The notes under the pieces: generated by a model
The model's database searches: none
The model's input: the letters and a program-made list of their open reading frames with translations, nothing else
What the model was told of the DNA's origin: nothing
Position numbers and translations under genes: made by a program
Shown here: positions 37,893-49,033 of the stretch, in pieces
Layout of the letters: every line of letters starts with the position of its first letter
Position numbering within the stretch: position 1 is the first letter of the stretch
Assembly (NCBI GenBank): GCA_951230915.1
Contig: OX579635.1
Span: 496,001-560,000 of the forward strand
Source of the DNA: Antitrichia curtipendula
Taxonomy: Eukaryota; Streptophyta; Bryopsida; Hypnales; Leucodontaceae
Direction: 5' to 3'
Length of the DNA stretch: 64,000 bases

Positions 37893-40800
37893 TTCTTATC
37901 AATATGGACATGAGATAAGATATAGGACTTAGGATTTTCAATTTTGACTTCATAGCATAGTGAAGAAATTGGTAGAATAATCAAATGTCCAACCCTTTGA
38001 CTTCTTTGTGGTATGTACTTTGTTTATAATATTGTTATCCCTTTAGATGAAATTATTAAGGGCTAAATGGAACCATTTGTAAGGCACTATATTTGTCTTC
38101 TAGAATTTGAAGTACTGTATATGTATTATAATATGTTGAGAGAAAATATTGGCTAGCATGGAGACAAACCTTTATTACTACTATATGCCTCAATTCATGC
38201 ATAGACCTTCTAATTCAAATATGTCAACAACTCCATGTTGCTATTAGAATTGGACTTTTTGAATACATGTGTTTAAGGAATAACACTAGAGGGATTTTTT
38301 CACCAAAACATTCAAATGACTATATCCAAATGAAAAAAACAAAAACTTGTAGGCACTAAAGCATTAAAATTTGAATATAAATTAGTATTTTTGCATGCAA
38401 AGAAATTCTTTATAGAATATGGTAAATCTAAAACTCAAGATTGTTTTGGTTGTCCAATTGAATCAACTCCAACTTTGACTACACCAATCTTCTTGAATGT
38501 CCTAATCTAGGCACTTAATGATCAAGTGAAATTTTGTAGCATTGAGTCATGATATTGTTGCTTGCAAAAGTAATTTTTTCAAAGTACTTTGGGCAATTGA
38601 AGTATGGTTTAAATCCATCCAACATTTGTGAAAGTTTATTTATTTCGTTTGAACACATAAAAGAGTGTGATATGGTACATGCACCCACAAATGAATCTTC
38701 ATTGTCCAAAAAGAAACATCAACATTTAAACCAAAAGGCTACACTAAAACTAGATGTTGATTACTCAAGGTGTATACAATTTGAATATGAGAGACTACAA
38801 GAGCCTAGGGGTCAATTTTTGGTAATCCTTATTAACAAAAATTCATAGTTAACATCATTAAATCCAAATGGTATCCAAATAATCAATACAAAAGTGCAAT
38901 ATCTAGAATCGTCTTTCGGTGGCCAGTAAGATCAAATAAAAATCATTTATATTTAATAGTAACAACCATGCTCAATTGCTATTCGTGATGATTATAGGTG
39001 CACTTACTTTAGTCGGAGAGCAAGTAGAGTATGTGAACTTGCACTTGGTGTTAGGGGTGATGTTTGCAATGTGAATCCAGTCCAGAAGTAAGTCTAAATT
39101 TGTTTCTATGACCCTCACTAACAACACTCTTTAACACTACGTGTGAACATATACCCTAAATTCTAACTGGGTACTCAGGCCTAGGAAAATTAATGAGAGA
39201 TGTGACATTAGGGAAGGTTATATATATATATATATATGAAAGAGGTCTGGTTGTAAGACTATTTTTTTTTTGTAGAGATTCATGTCCAACAGCACACCAG
39301 CTGCAGAATGAAGGTGAACTCTCCAACACAAAAAATTAAATAAATCTGTGCGTGATCATGCTTCTTGCTGAAGAGAATACATTTGAATTCCTTCACTCCA
39401 TTTTTTCCAAACAAGTCAGTGAATATAAGGTAGGAGCACCCGTTTCCCTCCACGTTCCAAAACCTGTTCCCTTTTACTGTCCCCCAATCCGCTCATCAAG
39501 CGTCCAAACTCCACTCGTCAGGTGGTTTTGCAACCCTTGGATTCTATGTGATTTGTGTTTGGAAATGGGACCACTGAGCATTGGTGTAGGGTGCTTTTCT
39601 TTTTTGCACTTTGACCAAGATTTCTAAAGGCATTTTTTAGAATTCAAGAGTGTGCGTTTTGGGGATCTTACACTCTCCCATCTGCCTTTCTTTCTATCTA
39701 TTCTTTTTTCACACTGATTTCATGGTTTGCTCTTCATAGCTTAAACGGACAGTTATGGGTGCTCCCACTTTAAGTTGAGGACTCCCGCAGTGACAGTCAC
39801 GCACCACCACTCCAGTTTTCATGATGCCACTGTTGCAAAAAGCAACAACCTTTTGGCAATCCACGCAATCCACACTGATGACGATCCCCCCAAAAGAAAA
39901 TCATCATTAAGTTGTCTCAGTAATATGAAATCAATATGCATGTTCGGCTTGCAGATCCACTGTAATAATAAAAAAACTACTCCCCAATCTCCATGCACAA
40001 CCTACTGCACAACACCAACTCACTCAGGTTGAAACACGTGAGTTCTGGACACTTAGTTCAACATTTTAATTCAACACTAAAAGTGTCGAAAAGACGGAAA
40101 CCGGTGTCGTCACTCAAATCCTTTGATCTTCAACACTAAAACATGCCCAATAAACTTCGCAGTATGTATATGTTTTCCCTCAATACCATAAAAGCTGAAA
40201 ATCCTCTGAAAGTGCAGAAACCACAACACTTCACAGTTCAAAATATGCCGCATTTAAATACTTCTGGACTTTCAAAGGGTCTAGAATTAATAATAGAAAA
40301 AAAATGGTCATTTGGAAATAATGCAAAACATTAGAAGATCTATGTAAAACATTGGGAGATCAATAGGAAACACTTGAAGATCTATACAAAAATCTAGAGA
40401 TCTCGAGATGTTATTATTCAGAGATTTTCGAATGTTTTGTCCAAAATTCACGTAAAATTCCAAAAGTAGTTAAATGTGACATAAATCCATCTGATCCGAT
40501 CCTGGATCGGATTCTAGATTGAAACTGGTTCAAAAGGCATCTCCAGGTGAAGAGCTAGCTATAATACGTAGCTGTGCCAAGCTTCAATCGCCATTCACGC
40601 AATGTAATTAGGGGATGAACAGATGAACATTAAAATCCGTTAGATGAGAAAGGATCTGGCTTGCCAACAGTATGGTACAAATTACAATGTTTACCGCTTA
40701 CTATTTATTAGCTTACAGTTATTTGTTAATCCCTAACAGACCAGCATGCGTTTTTTGGCAGTATAGAAATTTTGGGCAGGTACCTATGACTAGAGATTTT

Positions 40801-41741
40801 CATATTTTTGGCTGAAATCTTAATCCTTAATGCCCTGAGCCGTGGGAGATACGTGCTGAGTATAGAAACTTGAAAGGTGTACAATCACCCCAAGCTGGAA
40901 GTTCTTGGATTGGGAGGGCCATATTTTTCCTACATACAGAATAAATTATGAGGAATTGAGGATTTGGCCCTGAAATTTTTGGGACAAATGGAGATGAGCA
41001 AGTAAGTCCAAGAAATTGAAGTATGAACTCTGTATGCAGTTAAAGGAAAACGTAGAGAAACCAGAAATTCGTACCTGGAATGCCGGCTATGTACGCTAGG
41101 TGGTTGAACTCCACTGTCCTTCGTTGTACTCCGTGCTGGGTGAGATAGCGATGACCTGTCGGTTCCAGGTGAAAAAACTACCTACTACGCCGGTTTAGAG
41201 TCGCAGTGCAACTAGTACTCCACTTGCTGGACCAATGAAAAGTGACGCTTGTCAGACATAGCCTGGGGTTCTGTTGTCTGCTGAAAGCTTGTTAGAGAAA
41301 GACGGTTACTTCCCTAAACTCCGGAAGGGAGCTCGTTTGGCCAAGCTGGGCACACATATAAGCATTCAACATCGTTGTGATTTTCACTCACACAAGTTCA
41401 ATTACAATCACCACATCATGTCAATAGACTTCAAACTTTGATTACGTCCCTCCTATTCACATAATGGGACTTCATATCATTTGAGATTTACAATCACAGA
41501 AGTGTTTTATCAACAGATTTTGAGGATTTTCCTCATTCATTATAGACGTGACCCAGGTCGTACAGCTCATGCAAGAGCTTCTTCTTCCACAGTTAGGGGA
41601 AAATCTATACTACATAATCCCCAACACTACTCCTACCTTTTGCTCCGCCACGCTCCCCCTGCGAACAGAACCTCAGATCCCTACCAGCAATCAACGTGCG
41701 AGTTACCTACTCCTACTTCACACTATAGAAGCTCCTGCACA

Positions 41742-42211
41742 ATGCCGACTTCGAAGGGGGAGTTCCGCGACGACTACTGCTTCAACAAGCTGCTGAAGAA
41801 GACCTCGTTCAGCGTCATGGTGAGCCTCCAGTTTTTGCAAGCAGTTTTATGCATTTCCTCTGCTACCCCTCACCTCAAAGTCCCAGTTCTCACTTGTGAT
41901 CTTCAAACCTGCAGACGGTTCCTTACTAGTTTGTGAAACAAAACCCCAGTGAATTCGGAAGGACAATGAAGCTAAGCTACGTTGGAGGGAGCCAACGTTC
42001 GGAGGTGATATGCCGAGTTTCCAAAACGCCGCCTCACTACTCACACGTTGCATTCACCACCGGCTTCCGCGAATTCTACAGCATTCACAACTTCCAAGAG
42101 GGGGACCACCTCACATTCCACCTCGTCAGCCCGGGCAAGTTCAACGTCACCCGCACCGCCAACGCCTCTTCCACGGCACCTGTCCACGACTTGAGCAGCG
42201 ACTCCGATTGA
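41742..42211 (+). CDS. B3 domain DNA-binding protein (small, REM-like)
   Basis: Two exons (41742-41819, 41930-42211; intron 110 bp, ATG|GTGAGC to TTACTAG) give 119 residues. The B3 fold is read from CFNKLLKKTSFSVMFV (first strand), RTMKLSYVGG, EVICRV, HVAFTTGFREFYSIHNF and EGDHLTFHLVSPGKFNVTR, the usual order ending with the GD..F.L strand. A Ser/Asp tail (HDLSSDSD) closes it. B3 proteins are plant-specific nuclear DNA-binding factors, and this one has nothing beyond a single domain. A TATA-like CACACATATAAGCA lies at about 41351, some 390 bases before the ATG. The frame is intact. Its whole transcription unit lies inside the piggyBac-like element, so it may be a captured host gene or cargo. 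Expression is unknown. Confidence 0.8.
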
Positions 42212-42266
42212 GCAACAACTCGGGCGCTGGACGACACCCTTCGAAGTTTGCGGTTTCCGCTCCTTC

Positions 42267-42599
42267 CACTATAACAAAACATGGTAAAAAAAAACTGCAC
42301 TCAAAATTGAGTGTGGTTCTTTTCACCACGTTTTTGTGTAGACCCACTACACGCGCAGTCGGTTTCTTTTGCAATTTTGCACTGCAATTTTTAGAATTTG
42401 AGAATGTATAATATACCATTGAAAAGGTCTTAAAAATACCTTTTCAACGGTATATTATATGCTTTCAAATTTCAAAAAATGTAGTGGGAAATTGAAAAAG
42501 AAATTGACTGCCTACTACGCGCGCCTGCACAAAAACGTGGCAAAAAGAACCGCACTCGATTTTGAGTGCGGTTTTTTTTTACCATGTTTTGTTATAGTG
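42267..42599. mobile_element. Palindromic CACTA-type MITE, 333 bp
   Basis: It starts CACTATAACAAAACATGG and ends CCATGTTTTGTTATAGTG, with TTC duplicated on both sides (42264-42266 and 42600-42602). A 3-bp duplication with CACTA ends is diagnostic of the CACTA/EnSpm superfamily. The arms continue to match almost to the centre (CACTCAAAATTGAGTG, then GTATAATATACC facing GGTATATTATA), so the whole element is a foldback. It lies 55 bases after the stop of the B3 gene, probably in its 3' UTR or terminator region. Confidence 0.93.
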
Positions 42600-42602
42600 T
42601 TC

Positions 42603-43441
42603 AAACGACCCCAAAAATGACCCCAGCTCGGACTCTACTTCGCAGTACCTGGTTCGAAAAGTCCTGCGCCGGCAATGTACATTCACTAGGCAGTTATAGC
42701 AGTTAGCATTCAATTTTTGTGGTGGTGCGTTTTTGCATTGCACTCACCAAGAACATCTGGACACGATCGGTTCAGAACTTGACAATGAGTGACGACTTTT
42801 GGGGGGCACATAACTGCTCCAGCACCTGCACCCTCCTATTTCACAGTTCTGTTACGGTATAGAAAACATTCAAGAGTACTGAAATTCGAGTTTGAATACA
42901 TGTAGGGCTCCACAAACCGTTTCCACTAATACAGTGGAAGTCTACGTTTGGTCCTAAAGCAAAAAAATGTAGCTCTATTTTTGTAAGGATTGTCTACTTA
43001 TCTACTTGACATTCAAGTCTCCTTACCACTCTGGTCTCCTTAGCATCTGGTCCATGCTTGACGTGATGGGAATCATCACCATTCCCGTCTCCTTCCCATC
43101 TTCCGCTCATGATATTCCAATCCTCTCCTTCAACATTTCCTTTACTCTCCTCCGGTAACATGCAAAGGTGATCACAACCAATTAACAAAAACCAATCAAA
43201 GGTGATCACAACCAATTAGTTTTTCACAAGTATACAGACATACTAAACTTCTAATAAATCTACAGATACAATTTATGTAAGGCTTCACATCCAAATACAA
43301 CAAAAATCTAGGGACCACAGGAATCTACGTTTCTAATGAACGGATATAATAGAATTGGATTAATCCTAACGTAATAATGCACTGAACCGGTTAGCTTTTA
43401 TGAGAGCAACAACCAAAGCCAAGGGTAATAAGGATACAAAC
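42603..43441. other. Element interior with no clear gene
   Basis: No coding match. A 21-bp direct repeat, AAAGGTGATCACAACCAATT plus A, occurs near 43165 and again near 43198. Confidence 0.4.
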
Positions 43442-43531
43442 CTGTGGAATTGGGGCAAAGGCGGGCAACTGAATGTAGAGCTTGCAATCCAACCGATCGG
43501 GTCGCAGAAGCGTTGGATCTAGCGTATCAGA
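43442..43531 (-). pseudogene. 26S proteasome ATPase (RPT-like) exon fragment
   Basis: The minus strand reads SDTLDPTLLRPDRLDCKLY then IQLP. It matches the AAA+ region of proteasome regulatory ATPases, where the family has ADTLDPALLRPGRLDRK. Two changes fall at otherwise invariant places: Gly to Asp in RPGRLD and Arg to Cys in LDRK. No neighbouring exon of the gene is visible, so this looks like a captured, decaying fragment inside the piggyBac-like element. The match is about 25 residues and was made from memory of the family motif. Confidence 0.5.
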
Positions 43532-43862
43532 TGCAGTGCAGCTGGTAATTGTCTCATAGTTTAGTTCTCTTCCCCGAGTCGTAACTGAACACCTGAATTC
43601 AAAACGGCAGAGAAGCACACAATAAAGTAACCGATTGACAACAACAGGATTCACAAAGGCAAGCGCTACAAGCGAGAAGTTTCAAAAACAGATGTTTGTC
43701 ATTACGTAGAGACATATGGCTTCCAAAAGGCTACTTCCAATTCTGGTCTGTGATTACATTCTAACTACATCCGCTAGTTCGAACGAAGAGCCTCCTCACT
43801 ACATCTGCCGCTCCGGAAATCAGAACGAGTGGCGCCGACGCGGTGCTCTAGGCGCACGTTCA

Positions 43863-46683
43863 TCAAAAAAAGCATCTGTTTTTGAAAATGATGCTTTGCA
43901 TGGTGAAACACATAGCAGGTCTCACGACACATCCATTTCGCACCACATGCATCGTAGTACCAACGCTGCACATGACCACAGACCACGCAAGAACGCTTGA
44001 GCTTTGAATGCAGAGGGACATGAACACAATCTGGCCTTCATCTTCGTGTTGAAAGAACGGGTGTTCTTTCTTCCTATTCCGAGCATTTACAGCCTCAAGA
44101 ATCAAGTGTTTCCCCACTGCGATTTTAAACTGAAGGTGGGACATCACCTTCAATCCCAACTCCTCCATCTCGTGAATCCATGTAACATACAAGTTGACAA
44201 GGCTCTGGTCAACAACAAAATGAAAAATCTTCAACCACCACTTGTAACACCTCAATTGAGAAGAATAATTTTCCCGCAATTGATCGGTGACATCAACTCC
44301 CCGCATATACTCCACGTACTGACGATGTATCGATGATGAAGGCACAACCAATCGGCCCCGTACTCCTACAATACGACGCAAGACTTCGCTATGTGGATCC
44401 CACGGTGCTGCAGCCGTGCTTAGCAACGTTACAAGCTTCTTGTCTTGCCATGAAACAATACCCATTTGCCGGTGCACATGTGTGCGTATCAACATGGAAC
44501 CACGCGCCTCACTGTCACCATCCCTATACAAACCCAGAGGAAGGTTTTTGCTCGTTCTCCTGACAATCCCAGTTGCCCATACGCCTTGCACCATCAGATG
44601 ATGGAATAGGTTCACGCTGGCAAACAAGTTGTCCACTACTAGACAATAACCACGGTGCTCAAGCCCACGAATCATCCTATCCACTACATGGTCCCCTAAC
44701 CCGTGCTCCCCACCCCCAGACCCTTCACCAAAATAAACCTTTATTCTCCAAACGAATCGACTCTTCGAACTAGCTAGCATCCACACCTTGATTCCAAAAC
44801 GAACTGGTTTGTCAGACATGAACTGCCTGATAAAACAATACCGACCTTTATACGGTATCATACATTCTTCTACCGTTATTTCCCGTTCTAAGTTGTAGAT
44901 AGACTCAAACACTTCAACAAACCTCTCCACCAACCACCGTGTCTTAGCGATTCGATCAAATTTGGGGTCCGAAGCATCTCTCACCACGGTATGGTTGTCC
45001 ACTAAGTGGAGACAACGCAATATTTGGGTCCATCTATCACGAGACATGACTTCGGAAATCAGTGGGCAATGGAGAAAAGACTCGGACCGCATCCAATACT
45101 GGCGAAGGGACGCTAGTCTCTTGCACCCCATAAGGATGCAGATGCCCAACCACCCTCGAATGTCACCAATAGTGACATCCTCCCAATCGCTTCCACCCTT
45201 CGTGCGCTGGGCTTCATTGGGTTTTGGCGGCAATAAGGTTTGAGCATACCTATTTGTCTCTACAACTATTTGTGCTAAGGTGTCTTCACTCCAGTACATA
45301 TTGAAGATGCGCTCGGGTTTAGGGAGCCCATTGACAGTAGGACATTTTAGACCAGGCCTCGGACCACTAAAGTTGTCTCTGCTTCGCACTAGGTCGACGC
45401 TAGCAGAACTCCACGAATCTGGACGGTAGTGTCTCGCCAATTGAGCCGTGTCTAAGTACACGGGGGTGAAAGAATTGGACGTCATGCACCAATCAACCAA
45501 CCCCGGAGCTCCGTGATGGGAATCATCAATACAATCTACTTCATAGTCCTCGTCATCGCTTTCAATAGTGTCACAGAACTCTGGAAACCAATCAAGACCA
45601 CTAGAATCTGCGTCATCTATACCACGGGGCAGGGCCTCTTCTTCTTCGTCATTGGAATCGAGACAGGCATGGGAGAAATACCCTGGTAAGGTGTAGCTTA
45701 CCTTCGGGAAGGTAGTCCGTGCAGTAGAGTCCTGGGTGCCGTCGACTGCATCCACATCAGAGGGGATGTTGTAGTCTTTGATAGGCTCTCCCGCTGGTCC
45801 TACACCGTCTGATCCGTTGCCGTCGGTGCCTTCCGCGAAATCCCTCTGTCTTCGGTTGCTGGCCATCTTCAAAACCAGGACTGTGTCTCCGGAGTACACA
45901 TGGAAGGTTGCGGATGACTTAGGGGGTGGTGCACCATTCTGGTTTGGACTGAGCCAGTGTTCCTGGACGTTGCACCCCGACCCATGTCCCTCTTCACTCC
46001 CTTCAGCTACCTGCTCAGGTCCCACAGCAACTCGCACATCCCTCTCTTCCATCTGCCGCTCCGTGTCTTCCCCTCCCAAGTTGCAAACAGTCATCCGTTT
46101 TTCGGTTATCACATGAGTTCCCTCGCCAATGACATGACCTTGGGTCCACATCGGAGTATCCCCAACTTGAAAAGATGCATCATTTGCAGCCACTGGCACT
46201 GAAGCCGCGGTGATGGCCCTCATGAGAACCGACGTTCTTTGATTTGGCGTTGGGAAATCTGGAACCCAGTTGCGTGGTCTTCGCGGCTTTGAGACTGGCC
46301 TTTTTGCTTTCTCTTCTCTTCTGAACCTCCCATTGTTTGCACGGCCTGAAAATAGTTTCATGAAGAGCAAGCGTGTTAGTCTTCGCATGATACTCCCAAT
46401 GTACAGTAACAATTCACACATAACCACAACATGTGATATCAAGTCTTTGCTGTCAAAGCTATGCCACTTGTACTGCAATGGATCTATAAGATGATTCACG
46501 AAAATTCTGTACTGAGAAGGATTGTGCGGTACCTGGCGTAGTGTGTGTCCCTGAAGTAGGAGGCAGTGGAGGAGTGACTCCTTCCCCTGAGGCGACCGAC
46601 ATAGGTGTCTCGTTTGGCATTGTAAGTGGAGTGTGCTTCTTTGCTTGTGACTTCCTTGGTTTCTTCGTCCCTTCCGCAGGCAT
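43863..46683 (-). CDS. piggyBac-type transposase (DDE_Tnp_1_7), probably defective
   Basis: Two minus-strand exons (46683-46533 and 46345-43863) are joined by a 187-bp intron (CCAG|GTACCGC to TTTTCAG|GCCGTG) and give about 877 residues. The N-terminus is Lys/Pro-rich, then acidic (SNDEEEEALPRGIDDAD, IESDDEDYEVD). The transposase core has GLPKPERIFNMYWSEDTL, GWLGICILMGCKRL, ITVEECMIPYKGR, KPVRFGIKVWML, GYCLVVDNLFASVNL and MRGVDVTDQLRENY. These align with the three catalytic Asp blocks; the second and third Asp are present, but the first block has Glu (VEEC) where the family has Asp. The C-terminal Cys-rich domain is in another frame (C..C and CRETCYVFHH are readable at about 44030-43900), so a frameshift near 44035 scrambles the tail. 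The frame can also be extended to 46886 without the intron, but the extension runs through intron-like sequence in the wrong phase. Confidence 0.88.
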
Positions 46684-46699
46684 TGGTGGCTGCTTACGA

Positions 46700-47220
46700 A
46701 CTCTTGTCTTCCTCTGGTTTCCCGTTCTTCCGTAACTAAGACATCGTCCGTCCCTTTGAGCTCACTTGACTGCAATGTAGGTTTTTTCGATCGAGGCTTG
46801 CGCACCTTCTTCGGGGGGGCAAATGGCGTAGCCATCGGAACCTGATGCGCAGCACTGAGGTCCTGGAGTGGTGCTCTCACCTGCATTTACATTTTGACGC
46901 ATTCCAATCATGTTCAATGCAGAATGAGCAGCCTCTCCACCGAAATTCTTGGGCGTAGTGCGTCATCAAAGTCCCAAAACAAATAAACGTACCTAAATCC
47001 TAATCCTTACCCAGAGCCCACATGAATATGAATTGCGTAAGGCCCTCACCTGAGCCTGGATTTTGTCTTGCAGAGGATGTTGAAGCTGCTCCTGCTGTCG
47101 GCCCGCGTGGAGCTGGCGAGATTGCGCTGCCTTCTTCATCTCGTGCTGTTTAGGGGGAGTAGAAAACTTGTCGGAGAGTATCCCGCACGAATAGAGGAAA
47201 CTCGCGGCGGTCATACCAAC
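46700..47220 (-). other. Two coding-looking exons upstream of the transposase
   Basis: Minus-strand exon A (47220-47050, 57 codons, begins VGMTAASFLYSCG, Gln-rich end) has a good donor (GCTCAG|GTGAGG). It joins in phase to exon B starting at 46880 (ATGCAG|GTGAGA), which reads VRAPLQDLSAAHQVP and then a basic KKVRKPRSKKP stretch. Exon B runs toward the transposase start in a different frame. These could be 5' exons of the transposase with a frameshift, or a separate element protein. I do not recognise the family. Confidence 0.35.
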
Positions 47221-49033
47221 CTAGAAGGCGTGCAGCATGGCAATACCAGAGGTAACGAAAGCGATCCTGAATTCCGAATTTCCCTCTGCGATTCCACCTC
47301 GTCGGCCTAGGCTCTGCCTCTAGGTGAATGGAGTCCAACAAATGCACCACCTTTGCTGCTGCTCGTTCGGATGCTCCTTCCGCTCGAAACCGACGTCACA
47401 GCTCTTCTATAGAATGAACGTCAACCCTGAAATGCAATGTGTAGCTACCAGTGCTTTGTCCCCTGAATTCCCGACTGTCACTATAAGTTGAGTGAGCGCC
47501 CCCACACTTGCAACTCCAGAGAATTCTTGCAAAACAGAACTGCAATTGGCCGACCTCTTGTAGCCATTTCTCCCGCTGAGGAGGGCCATGTCGCACTTCC
47601 AGTTTGTACAAGCTCCTCCCGCAATGTCACAATCCTCCTTGTAACAGAATCACTCCCCACTACCAATTGTGAATGGAAATCCCACTCGTTGGAACTTTGC
47701 TGCCGAACCCCACTACATGCGTCAATTGCGAGGACACCACTACTTGAGACGATTGCGAGAACCCCACTACTAGATGTGACCAGCGAGAGTGAGACAGCGC
47801 TACTCAAAAATGAGCCACGACGCGGATGGACAAGGGATCCGAGGGACTTCGTAGGCCAGCTGACCCTAAACCCCAATTGCCAGTGTACCAATTGCGTGGG
47901 TCGAGCACCGTGGTACAACCCTAAACCCTACGTGTGTATTGTAGCCCAGTACACAGCCGCTGACAATACCCAAGCCTAGCTCGTATTGCAGCCCAAACTG
48001 CGTATTCTGGCTTTGCAACTGCAGAGAATCTTCGGATTGCCTCATTTTTTTACCCAAAAAATTGGAAAATTTTCTCCTCACTGTTGCCCTCAAGATTGTA
48101 GTTTGTTACATTTCCGACTGAAATGATCCTCAACACTCAAATGCAGGTTTACTGGGAACCGTAGGCCAGTTTTGGCCGCTCAGGCATTAAAAGGTTAATA
48201 GAAGTTGTGCGCAAGGAATATCTTTCATATGCACTAAATTTCATGACATTTGGAAATGTGAGTCAAAAGTTATGGCCTAATATGTTATATTTTTTTCCAC
48301 GGTCGGGCAGTCCAGTCAGATCAGAAAAAAAAAAAACTTTTTTTTAGAAACAAAAATTTGAAATTGGTTTTCTAGAGTTATATATTTACGTGGAAAGCTT
48401 TTAACCATCCCATTTTGACCAATGAATCAAAAGGTATGAGGAGTTTTTGTTTGCGAGCAGTTACAGAATCTCTACTCTAAAATAAACTTTGAAGCCCTTT
48501 ATCTTACTCAATTTTCAATATTTTTTGAAAAAAAACAAAAAACTTATTACAACATTTCAACCATTGGGATTGGCATTTTCCAATTCCATACCTAAATTCT
48601 TACCAATTTTTGTATTTTGAATCATTCTCTACTTCATTCTACTTACTATTTTTTTCCTATATGTTGTACAGTTCTGAATGATGTAAAAGTTTTTAAGCAT
48701 GTAGCCAACTTGTCTAGGAAAAAAGAATTCAAAGGAAGCACCACCATTCTGGACATTATTTCATAGAAAAGTGAGCTTCTGAAGTGCAGCTACCTGTTTT
48801 TTCACAGGATAAAAAAACACAAATTCAGTGATTTTAAATGCTTATATCTTGCAATCCACGTGGTGGAAATTTCTGAAATTATTACCCACATGTTTACAAG
48901 TCAGCATACTACAAGATCCTATGGTTACATGTGTCAAAAAAATGTTTTTTTCAAAAATTTGGTACTTGAAATTAAAAATGGCAGTTCTTAAGCATTTTCA
49001 ATGAAAACATAGTCATGGAACTGTAGGGGTTAA

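Larger units (their letters stand above)
36379..40725. other. AT-rich intergenic stretch with MITEs and microsatellite
   Basis: No gene is recognised. Apart from the Stowaway-like MITE and AT repeat listed separately, a lone GATGTTTAGGGGTTAA near 37720-37735 looks like a solo end of the long TTAA MITE family. GGAGCACCC at 39435 and GGGTGCTCC at 39754 face each other and resemble the ends of the element at 52776. A near-palindrome ATCCGATCCTGGATCGGAT sits near 40495. Confidence 0.45.
40820..48198 (-). mobile_element. piggyBac-like transposon, 7.4 kb, with cargo
   Basis: TTAA at 40820-40823 and 48195-48198 bound the element. Left terminus TTAATCCTTAATGCCCTGAG and right terminus (read inward) TTAACCTTTTAATGCCTGAG are inverted repeats with one-base gaps, the layout of piggyBac-type elements. 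Inside are a piggyBac transposase gene (minus strand, 43863-46683), a B3 domain gene (plus, 41742-42211), a CACTA MITE inserted into the element (42267-42599), an ATPase-like fragment (43442-43531), and coding-looking exons at 46880-47220. The boundary is supported independently because the flanks are two halves of one older MITE. It is larger than a typical autonomous piggyBac, consistent with captured host sequence. Confidence 0.75.
40726..49033 (-). mobile_element. Long-family TTAA MITE, host of the piggyBac insertion
   Basis: The left end TTAATCCCTAACAG at 40726 and the right end CTGTAGGGGTTAA at 49033 are the termini of a long-family MITE in inverse orientation. The left piece (40726-40819) contains TTTTGGGCAGGTACCTA, matching the same-family stretch near 31410. 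The right piece (48199-49033) contains AAAGTTATGGCC, TATCTTGCAATCCACGTGG and AAGATCCTATGGTTAC, all inverse matches to the 16.5 and 30.1 kb copies. Removing 40820-48198, minus one TTAA, rejoins a continuous element of about 0.93 kb. Confidence 0.8.

Noticed and set aside
46533..46886. N-terminal extension of the transposase frame without an intron
   Set aside because: The extension between 46532 and 46346 has donor and acceptor signals of an intron, and the frame before it differs in phase from the exon that joins correctly.
47866..47930. CCCTAAACCC strings as telomeric sequence
   Set aside because: Only one or two repeat units occur here, at 5459, 9280 and 53047; these fit telo-box promoter motifs or chance, not an interstitial telomere array.
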